DNA from: Nitrososphaerales archaeon TH5896
GTDB lineage: Archaea; Thermoproteota; Nitrososphaeria; Nitrososphaerales; Nitrososphaeraceae
NCBI GenBank assembly: GCA_014523625.1
Contig: JAATVP010000088.1
Coordinates: 1 to 10,466 of the forward strand
DNA length: 10,466 nt
Reading direction: 5' to 3'
Shown: positions 6,316 to 10,466 of the stretch, one piece after another
Layout of the letters: each line of letters starts with the position of its first letter
Numbering within the stretch: the stretch's first letter is position 1
Program-made: the position numbers and the translations under genes
The notes under the pieces: model-generated
Told to the model about the DNA's origin: nothing
Database searches by the model: none
What the model saw: only the letters and a program-made list of their open reading frames with translations

Positions 6316-6900
6316 CTAGCTCTGTATTTTGCCAACTGTTGATTCCAACCTTTCATTCAAATCCATCACAGATTTACGCAATTCGTGAAGATCTTTTGAA
6401 ATCATATCCAATTCCTTTCTTGTGGGAAGATTTAGTATCCCTAGTGTTCTTTGAGATGAGGCTTGGATTTGCCTTAGTATGTCCATTTGTTTGTCCAATA
6501 ATTCTCGATAAGTTAGAGCAAATCCTCTAGAATTAAATAACCGAGTAAATTCTTCCTCAAAGGAATCTATCATAAGTTTTCTGTAGTCGTCTAGATCCTT
6601 TTTGGTTTTAATATCCAGAAGTGAAGATGAGCTCTTCTCATTTATTCTTAAAACCGCATTTACATATGCCTGATTTACCTGTTTCCAATAGTCACCCAGA
6701 GTAATCTGAGATTTCATTATTGTCTCCGCCAAGCTAGCAACCTGAGCGTTCTCATCCTTGATATTACCAAAGTAAGAAAATAACGGACCTATTGTTGGTA
6801 GTTTAAAAATTTCCTCCCAAATTCCTAGCATACTTTTTGCGAGCTCATCATTTTCATGGCCATGCCGCTTTTCGTCTCCCAATTCTTCCTCTGACGCCAT
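6316..6900 (-). CDS. phaE: PhaE-like subunit of class III polyhydroxyalkanoate synthase
   Basis: The 194-residue protein is acidic, almost all helical and lacks membrane segments. Near its C-terminus it has the PhaE hallmark LPTRKELD (158-165) followed by a helix, ISKDLHELRKSVMDL, ending in a coiled-coil segment. The region 60-150 (DYWKQVNQAYVNAVLR ... EEEFTRLFNSRGFALTYRELL) also fits PhaE, which partners the catalytic subunit PhaC to make class III PHA synthase on polymer granules. It is about half the length of many bacterial PhaE proteins but near the short archaeal type. The charged first 20 residues make the start slightly uncertain; a second Met is at residue 24. No phaC lies in the window, so the catalytic partner must be elsewhere. 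The gene converges on the phasin-like/AbrB gene across 145 bases in which I see no gene or clear terminator. Confidence 0.75.
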   Translation of the reverse strand: MASEEELGDEKRHGHENDELAKSMLGIWEEIFKLPTIGPLFSYFGNIKDENAQVASLAETIMKSQITLGDYWKQVNQAYVNAVLRINEKSSSSLLDIKTKKDLDDYRKLMIDSFEEEFTRLFNSRGFALTYRELLDKQMDILRQIQASSQRTLGILNLPTRKELDMISKDLHELRKSVMDLNERLESTVGKIQS

Positions 6901-6987
6901 ATCCTGTCTTACTATAGTTTCTGCCCGAATTTGTAGCTATTGAAATTTGATGAACGGGTAAGATTCCTTCCTTACAAAAACTAAGAA

Positions 6988-6995
6988 TTTAATAA
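6988..6995 (+). promoter_or_regulatory. TATA-like box upstream of the tRNA-Arg gene
   Basis: TTTAATAA is the best promoter candidate in the region between the PhaE and tRNA genes. Transcription about 27 nt on would start near 7018 and leave a 5' leader of roughly 48 bases to be removed by RNase P. Confidence 0.35.
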
Positions 6996-7027
6996 GGAAT
7001 GGACCTTGGAAATTACAAAGTAGAAGA

Positions 7028-7041
7028 ATACCACTTGGTAT
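7028..7041. repeat. Short palindrome ATACCA-CT-TGGTAT upstream of the tRNA
   Basis: A perfect 6-bp inverted repeat with a two-base centre, within the predicted tRNA leader. It could be a protein-binding half-site pair or chance; nothing else in the sequence decides. Confidence 0.35.
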
Positions 7042-7065
7042 GTACGCGAGGGATTCGTTTACGTT

Positions 7066-7154
7066 GGGCTCGTAGCTCAGCTTGGATAGAGCGCCTGCCT
7101 TCTATTCCCAGTGAAGAAAGCCGGAAGTCGAGGGATCGAAGCCCTCCGGGCCCG
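7066..7154 (+). tRNA. tRNA-Arg (anticodon UCU) with intron
   Basis: The cloverleaf can be drawn fully: acceptor stem GGGCTCG (7066-7072) with CGGGCCC (7147-7153), with one G-U pair; D stem GCTC/GAGC; anticodon stem 7094-7098 with 7120-7124; T stem GAGGG/CCCTC perfectly paired around a seven-base loop; discriminator G at 7154. The anticodon TCT at 7101-7103 reads AGA/AGG arginine codons. A 14-base intron (7105-7118) follows position 37, the common archaeal place. The anticodon stem has one mismatch (T7096 opposite C7122). CCA is not encoded and must be added afterwards. Confidence 0.9.
7105..7118 (+). other. tRNA-Arg intron with bulge-helix-bulge splice site
   Basis: In the precursor, CTTC (7099-7102) pairs with GAAG (7113-7116) as a 4-bp helix flanked by two three-base bulges, TAT (7103-7105) and AAA (7117-7119). 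Cutting each bulge after its second base, the rule for the archaeal splicing endonuclease, removes exactly 7105-7118 and restores a seven-base anticodon loop, CTTCTAA. The inner helix beyond the 5' bulge is not formed, so this is a relaxed motif. Confidence 0.8.
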
Positions 7155-7183
7155 CTAGAACTTTGATTCTAAAGAACACTGGG

Positions 7184-7200
7184 ATGCCTTCGCTCGGCAT
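7184..7200 (+). other. Hairpin between tRNA-Arg and uL1
   Basis: ATGCC (7184-7188) and GGCAT (7196-7200) form a perfect 5-bp stem with loop TTCGCTC. It could mark the 3' end of the tRNA transcript or, if the tRNA and uL1 genes are read together, sit in the uL1 leader. No U-run follows. Confidence 0.4.
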
Positions 7201-7207
7201 TATAAAC
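7200..7207 (+). promoter_or_regulatory. TATA-like box for the uL1-uL10 operon
   Basis: TTATAAAC is centred about 27 nt before the ATG at 7231, predicting a leaderless ribosomal-protein message and supporting that start codon. Confidence 0.55.
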
Positions 7208-7215
7208 AATTTTAA

Positions 7216-7228
7216 GTAGGCTTCCTAC
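7216..7228. repeat. Inverted repeat GTAGG-CTT-CCTAC just before uL1
   Basis: A perfect 5-bp inverted repeat with a three-base centre lies between the TATA box and the uL1 ATG, ending two bases before it. If the message is leaderless, this would be a DNA element over the initiation region, possibly an operator; if not, an RNA hairpin just before the start codon. Confidence 0.45.
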
Positions 7229-7230
7229 AA

Positions 7231-7911
7231 ATGTTGCTGACCTATTTGGTAACTGATAAGCATCTGCAAGGGTTGATAAAACAAGCTAGGGATGGCTTGG
7301 ATAAGCGACACTTCATCCAGTCTGCTGAATTGACGCTTATTTTGAAGGATATTGATGTTAAAAAGGGTTTTAGTCTAAACGAAGTAGTAAGTTTACCACA
7401 TAAATCAAATGATGAATCCGCGATTTGCCTAATTGGCTCTGGAGACTTGGCAATGAGAGCCAGGAAAGTGGGCATTGCGACGATCTTAGAACCTCAAGAG
7501 CTCGACCGATTGGGAACTAACAAAAGAGAGGCAAGAAAATTAGTAAGAAAGCATGACTTTTTCCTGTCCGATACCTCTTTAATGTCGTCAGTAGGTAGGT
7601 CTATTGGACAGTTTTTAGGCCCGAAAGGCAAGATGCCCACTCCGTTGCCGTACGGTGCCCCTCTCGAATCGATTGTTAGTCGCTTTCAAGGCTCAATTAG
7701 ACTGAGAATTAAGAATCAATTGAGTGTTTCTGCTAAAGTTGGAGATGAGAATATGGACGATTCCTCATTGGTTAACAATGCAAGTGCTGTAGTTTCAGCA
7801 CTTGAAAAGAAACTCCCTCAGGGAGAGAAGAACATACGTGGCGCCGTTTTCAAATTCACAATGAGTAAACCGGCAAAAACGGGCGCTTCTAAAGGGGAAA
7901 GTGCGGGATAA
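7231..7911 (+). CDS. rpl1: Large-subunit ribosomal protein uL1 (L1)
   Basis: The 226-residue protein matches archaeal L1: an N-terminal strand-helix region, a central inserted domain (about 62-155), and the highly conserved LGPKGKMPTPLP at 129-140 close to the rRNA-binding surface. A basic, flexible tail (KPAKTGASKGESAG) ends it. L1 forms the mobile stalk near the ribosomal E site and in other archaea also represses its own operon by binding mRNA. The usual upstream partner L11 is absent; the gene is preceded by a tRNA. The ATG is the first in frame and fits the TATA spacing. The uL10 gene follows after five bases, so the two are cotranscribed. Confidence 0.96.
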   Translation: MLLTYLVTDKHLQGLIKQARDGLDKRHFIQSAELTLILKDIDVKKGFSLNEVVSLPHKSNDESAICLIGSGDLAMRARKVGIATILEPQELDRLGTNKREARKLVRKHDFFLSDTSLMSSVGRSIGQFLGPKGKMPTPLPYGAPLESIVSRFQGSIRLRIKNQLSVSAKVGDENMDDSSLVNNASAVVSALEKKLPQGEKNIRGAVFKFTMSKPAKTGASKGESAG

Positions 7912-7916
7912 TAAAC

Positions 7917-8804
7917 ATGTCCGGATCTAGTATTATGAGTGGCGGTAGAAAGAGTTACCCCAAGAAAAAGAGGCTTATGTATCAGGAAATGATGAAATTC
8001 CCAAAGGAATACAATGCCTTGGCCATTTCTAATCTCAATAAAGTTAGAGCAAGTCAACTAATGCAGCTTAGGAAAAAATTTCGTGCCGAAATGAAGTTCA
8101 GGGTTGTTAAGAACAAAGTAGTACAGAGAGCATTTGAAAAGATCGACAATATTCCGCGGCTATCCGAGTTCAGCAATAAACTAGAAGGACAATGTCTGCT
8201 TCTGTTTACTAATACCAATCCTTTCCGTCTCAATCTTATTTTTGATAAAAGTAAAATATTTCTACCTGCAAAAGGCGGAGATATTGCCCCAACTGAAATC
8301 ATTGTTCCCGCTGGAAACACTGGTATTACCCCCGGACCAGTCCTTTCAGAGTTCAAAGAAGCTAATGTTCCAACCAAAATTGACCAAGGGAGTATTTGGG
8401 TGGTAAAGGATACTCGTGTTGCTAAGCCAGGTGACCAAATATCTCAAAAATTAGCTTCTCTTTTGAGCAAATTGGACGTAAAACCTATTGAAGCAGGCAT
8501 CTCAGTAAGTTGCGCTCTCGCAGATGGTCTACTTTTTACTGACGAGGATCTAAAGATTGATTTGAATGCCTATGTTAAGGAAATGGCAAAAGGAGCTTCT
8601 GAGGGCCTGAATCTGGCCATTTTATGCGGTTATCTTACCCCAGAAACAGTAAGGCCATTGATACTTCAAGCGGGACAAGAAGCTTTGAATTTATCAATAT
8701 CTGCTGGATATCTAACGAAGGACACTATCAAACCAATTCTATTGAATGCCTATGCTCAATCCCTAAGTGTTTCGAACCTCGTTAAAGAAAAGGGCTATGC
8801 GTAG
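7917..8804 (+). CDS. rpl10: Large-subunit ribosomal protein uL10 (P0, stalk base), without acidic C-terminal tail
   Basis: This 295-residue protein is archaeal P0. The N-terminal rRNA-binding domain (about 15-110) is followed by the archaeal/eukaryotic insertion (PAGNTGITPGPVLSEF ... GSIWVVKDTRVAKPG, 131-172) and by the stalk spine from 220 on. The spine shows two 26-residue repeats, 231-256 and 257-282, sharing a LNL..I..GYLT..T..P pattern; in archaeal P0 such helices each bind a P1 (L12) dimer. The protein then ends at LVKEKGYA. Most archaeal P0 proteins go on into a hinge and an acidic tail ending in GLxxLFG; here the frame stops and no such tail is found downstream. The start may be 7917 or the ATG at 7935, six codons later. 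It forms an operon with uL1 and binds aP1, encoded convergently just beyond. Confidence 0.95.
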   Translation: MSGSSIMSGGRKSYPKKKRLMYQEMMKFPKEYNALAISNLNKVRASQLMQLRKKFRAEMKFRVVKNKVVQRAFEKIDNIPRLSEFSNKLEGQCLLLFTNTNPFRLNLIFDKSKIFLPAKGGDIAPTEIIVPAGNTGITPGPVLSEFKEANVPTKIDQGSIWVVKDTRVAKPGDQISQKLASLLSKLDVKPIEAGISVSCALADGLLFTDEDLKIDLNAYVKEMAKGASEGLNLAILCGYLTPETVRPLILQAGQEALNLSISAGYLTKDTIKPILLNAYAQSLSVSNLVKEKGYA

Positions 8805-8849
8805 CCTAATTTAATATTCTAATTCTAGAGTTCCCTAGACGCACCAATC

Positions 8850-8873
8850 AAAAATAAAAATAAAAATAAAAAT
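8850..8873 (-). terminator. Four perfect AAAAAT repeats; T-rich terminator for the aP1 unit
   Basis: Four exact tandem copies of a 6-bp unit lie between the convergent uL10 and aP1 genes. On the minus strand they read as four T5 runs beginning about 30 bases after the aP1 stop codon, a strong archaeal-type oligo-T terminator. On the plus strand they are A-rich and would not terminate uL10 transcripts. Confidence 0.6.
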
Positions 8874-8902
8874 TAAAGATTACGTCGATTCAGTCGGTCA
8901 GT

Positions 8903-9208
8903 TTATCCAAAAAGTGCAGATAATCCTTCCAACGCTTCTTCCTCCTTCTTTTCCTCCTTCTTTTCCTCCTCCTTTGATTCAGCAGGCTGAGGCGAGGTCG
9001 CAGCCGGTGATGTTACAGGACCGGGCATGGAAACAGGAGTGCTCTTTAAGGCTTCTTCAATATTTACCTCACTCAATGCAGTAACAAGAGACTTAATTCG
9101 CACATCATCTGGAGCTACTCCAGTAGCCTTTATGACGTTCCTTACATTATCCTCATTTATATCCTGTTTCAGTTTGTGTAACAATAAAGCCGCATACATA
9201 TATTCCAT
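8903..9208 (-). CDS. rpl12: Ribosomal stalk protein aP1 (archaeal L12/P1)
   Basis: The 101-residue product is the archaeal stalk protein: an N-terminal helical dimerisation and P0-binding domain ([21 protein letters not shown] ... [14 protein letters not shown], 1-54), a Pro/Ala/Ser hinge (56-77), a Lys/Glu run (79-91) and the C-terminal EGLSALFG that contacts translation GTPases such as aEF1A and aEF2. The ATG at 9208 is chosen because family members begin MEYxYAALLLH; the ATG at 9235 would add nine residues and overlaps a TATA-like box. The gene lies on the opposite strand to uL10 and behind a gene of unknown function rather than in the usual L1-L10-L12 order. With P0 lacking its own acidic tail, aP1 would be the only source of GTPase-contacting tails in the stalk. 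Confidence 0.94.
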   Translation of the reverse strand: MEYMYAALLLHKLKQDINEDNVRNVIKATGVAPDDVRIKSLVTALSEVNIEEALKSTPVSMPGPVTSPAATSPQPAESKEEEKKEEKKEEEALEGLSALFG

Positions 9209-9235
9209 AGTAGAATTTGGTCTATGCTTGACCAT

Positions 9236-9244
9236 AATATAAAA
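9236..9244 (-). promoter_or_regulatory. TATA-like box for aP1
   Basis: TTTTATATT on the minus strand is centred about 31 nt before the ATG at 9208, giving a near-leaderless message. It means the very abundant stalk protein need not depend on the upstream gene's promoter. Confidence 0.45.
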
Positions 9245-9256
9245 CTTTCAATAGCC

Positions 9257-9760
9257 CTAAAGAATTCGTGTGCTCCTCGCGACAGCATAAACATGTTCCT
9301 TCAAGTCTCTTTCATAGAGAGAATTCATTTTTTCTAACAGGACCGTCCTAGCATATTGCCTTTCCTCTTCCGTTGACGCTCTGAATATATGTGAGAATAG
9401 GTCTGGAAGATTCTCGCGTATCCAACCATCTAGTACAAAGTATCTTTTTTCGTTTATCCAAGTAGTCTTAGTGCTATCTAAATCAATTTCGTCGCTGAAC
9501 GCACCACTTTCCACCCGGTCGATGAGTATAAATATACAGTTATTTGGGTCTGGATCATGAAGTACCTGAGCAGGCCTACCTTGCACTATCCCAGATTTTA
9601 CTCTCTCCATCAGACCGACTGGACGAATAAATGAACCAAGGACCGATAGCTTTCTCCCGTTCACTTCGTGGACTCTTCCTATGACTAAAATACGGTAGTC
9701 ATTTTCGTTCTGTGCTGCAAAAACATAATCTCCACGCTTTATGCGCCCACGCCCAAACAA
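9257..9760 (-). CDS. Protein of unknown function upstream of aP1
   Basis: I do not recognise this 167-residue protein. It has no signal peptide, membrane segment or known catalytic motif. The first half looks beta-rich (GDYVFAAQNENDYRILVIGRV, RKLSVLGSFIRPVGLM, NNCIFILIDRV), like a small barrel or sandwich. The second half is helical and charged (TEEERQYARTVLLEKMNSLYERDL). The basic start GRGRIKRGD might suit nucleic acid or ribosome binding, but that is a guess. The start is a TTG supported by a TATA-like box 27 nt upstream. The aP1 gene follows 48 bases after its stop codon on the same strand, so read-through into aP1 is possible, which hints weakly at a translation-linked role. Confidence 0.7.
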   Translation of the reverse strand: MFGRGRIKRGDYVFAAQNENDYRILVIGRVHEVNGRKLSVLGSFIRPVGLMERVKSGIVQGRPAQVLHDPDPNNCIFILIDRVESGAFSDEIDLDSTKTTWINEKRYFVLDGWIRENLPDLFSHIFRASTEEERQYARTVLLEKMNSLYERDLKEHVYAVARSTRIL

Positions 9761-9781
9761 TATCTATACAAAAACACCCGC

Positions 9782-9791
9782 TAAAATTATA
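9782..9791 (-). promoter_or_regulatory. TATA-like box for the gene starting at 9760
   Basis: TATAATTTTA on the minus strand is centred 27 nt before the TTG at 9760, supporting this rare start codon on a leaderless message. Confidence 0.5.
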
Positions 9792-9892
9792 GTTTTTGAT
9801 CTTGGTTTTTGTTAGGGGAATCATAGAAAATCAAGATATTTAACAACTTGGCCAGGTTTCAATCTTTAGTATGAAATATTCGAAGAAACTAC

Positions 9893-9900
9893 ATTTATTA
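9893..9900 (+). promoter_or_regulatory. Weak TATA-like box for the Lrp/AsnC gene
   Basis: ATTTATTA is centred about 34 nt before the GTG at 9931, leaving a leader of a few bases. The region 9761-9930 between the two divergent genes holds no gene that I can support. Confidence 0.35.
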
Positions 9901-9930
9901 ATCAGATCACCTGCAGTATGTTTGTAAAAC

Positions 9931-10401
9931 GTGCAAAGATTCGACGACTTGGATATGAAGATTTTGACGGAGCTCACACGCGACGCTAGCATTTCGGTTC
10001 CTCGCCTTAGTAAGAAATTGGATGTAAATGCTTCCGTCTTATATAGCAGGATTAAGCGTTTGTCCAAACGCGATCTCATTCAGAAATTTACAGTTATTAT
10101 AAACGAAGGTATGCTGGGAATTAGTGTAAGAGCCATTGTTGGGATAAACAGAGATCCTAAGCAAAAAGAGAGGATTCATGCAGAGCTTCTGAAAATTCCG
10201 GAGATAAGATCAATTTCTGAGGTTACTGGAAGATTTGATATGGTTGTGACAGTGAATGCCAGAACCTTGGAGGAATTGCATAATGTTGTAATAGAGCTGA
10301 TAGGGAAAATTGAAGGAATTCAAAATACTGAAACCTTTGTGGAAATGCAGAGGACTGATAAGGACCCAGCCTACGGACTGCAACAACAGATAGTAAGGTA
10401 A
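9931..10401 (+). CDS. Lrp/AsnC family transcriptional regulator
   Basis: The 156-residue product has the two domains of the family. Residues 4-55 form a winged helix-turn-helix: LDMKILTELTRDASISVPRLSKKLDVNASVLYSRIKRL, with the second helix and recognition helix at about 23-45. Residues 62-142 form the RAM effector-binding domain (GISVRAIVGINRDP, then EIRSISEVTGRFDMVVTVNA with the GRFD turn, then a helix and a closing strand, TETFVEMQ). Lrp proteins assemble as dimers and octamers and respond to amino acids or other small molecules; target genes cannot be named. The start is a GTG; an in-frame TAA at 9925 rules out anything earlier, and a TTG at 9949 is a shorter alternative. The protein is of normal length. 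Confidence 0.9.
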   Translation: MQRFDDLDMKILTELTRDASISVPRLSKKLDVNASVLYSRIKRLSKRDLIQKFTVIINEGMLGISVRAIVGINRDPKQKERIHAELLKIPEIRSISEVTGRFDMVVTVNARTLEELHNVVIELIGKIEGIQNTETFVEMQRTDKDPAYGLQQQIVR

Positions 10402-10406
10402 TAGTT

Positions 10407-10430
10407 AGAAACAAGATTCTTTTGGTTTCT
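10407..10430 (+). terminator. Possible hairpin terminator after the Lrp/AsnC gene
   Basis: AGAAAC (10407-10412) and GTTTCT (10425-10430) can pair around a 12-base loop containing a T4 run, starting six bases after the stop codon. Weak; it may only be an oligo-T stop. Confidence 0.3.
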
Positions 10431-10466
10431 CCTGCGTTATCTTCAAATATCCGAATCCTATGTCTA

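Noticed and set aside
8054..8377. 107-residue minus-strand frame opposite uL10
   Set aside because: Shadow of a conserved ribosomal gene.
8850..8873. AAAAAT repeats as a CRISPR-like or origin repeat
   Set aside because: The units are directly abutting 6-mers without spacers, and position after a stop codon explains them better as a terminator.
9840..10079. 79-residue minus-strand frame upstream of and over the Lrp start
   Set aside because: Overlaps the Lrp helix-turn-helix coding region and has no recognisable features.

Overview
The window reads as chromosomal DNA of an ammonia-oxidising archaeon (Nitrososphaeria/Thaumarchaeota), most likely of the soil-type Nitrososphaerales. The evidence is a Rieske / fused cytochrome b / membrane-anchored plastocyanin-like gene set, archaeal uL1-uL10 and aP1 ribosomal genes, an intron-bearing tRNA with an archaeal bulge-helix-bulge splice site, a PhaE-like polyhydroxyalkanoate synthase subunit, a stand-alone Lrp ligand-binding domain and a tiny C2H2 zinc-finger protein. 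Assignment below order level is not possible by eye. I see no insertion sequence, integrase, CRISPR array or phage gene, so this looks like core genome.

Layout. Positions 2-223: RAM-domain protein cut by the left edge. 369-533: 54-residue zinc-finger protein. 587-1564: rhomboid protease with a C-terminal small-heat-shock-like domain. 1675-4448: respiratory cassette of Rieske iron-sulfur protein, fused cytochrome b and blue-copper protein, which together resemble the thaumarchaeal complex III and its copper electron carrier. 4516-4884 (minus): small beta-rich protein. 5026-6900: alpha/beta hydrolase, AbrB protein with a phasin-like N-terminus and, convergent, PhaE-like protein, forming a possible storage-polymer neighbourhood with no phaC in the window. 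7066-7154: tRNA-Arg(UCU) with a 14-nt intron. 7231-8804: uL1 and uL10. 8903-9760 (minus): unrecognised protein followed by the stalk protein aP1. 9931-10401: full-length Lrp/AsnC regulator.

Regulation. For five genes (Rieske, hydrolase, AbrB, uL1 and the unrecognised 9760 gene) a TATA-like box is centred about 25-28 nt before a start codon, which implies leaderless mRNAs. I used this to choose several starts. T-rich runs act as plausible terminators after the hydrolase and downstream of both minus-strand units.

The points most worth a second look are the rhomboid-HSP20-like fusion, the phasin-like/AbrB fusion beside an orphan PhaE, the cytochrome b C-terminal extension, uL10 without the acidic stalk tail while aP1 sits on the opposite strand, and the minimal tRNA intron with a mismatch in the anticodon stem. 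None is proven to be a new system from sequence alone.
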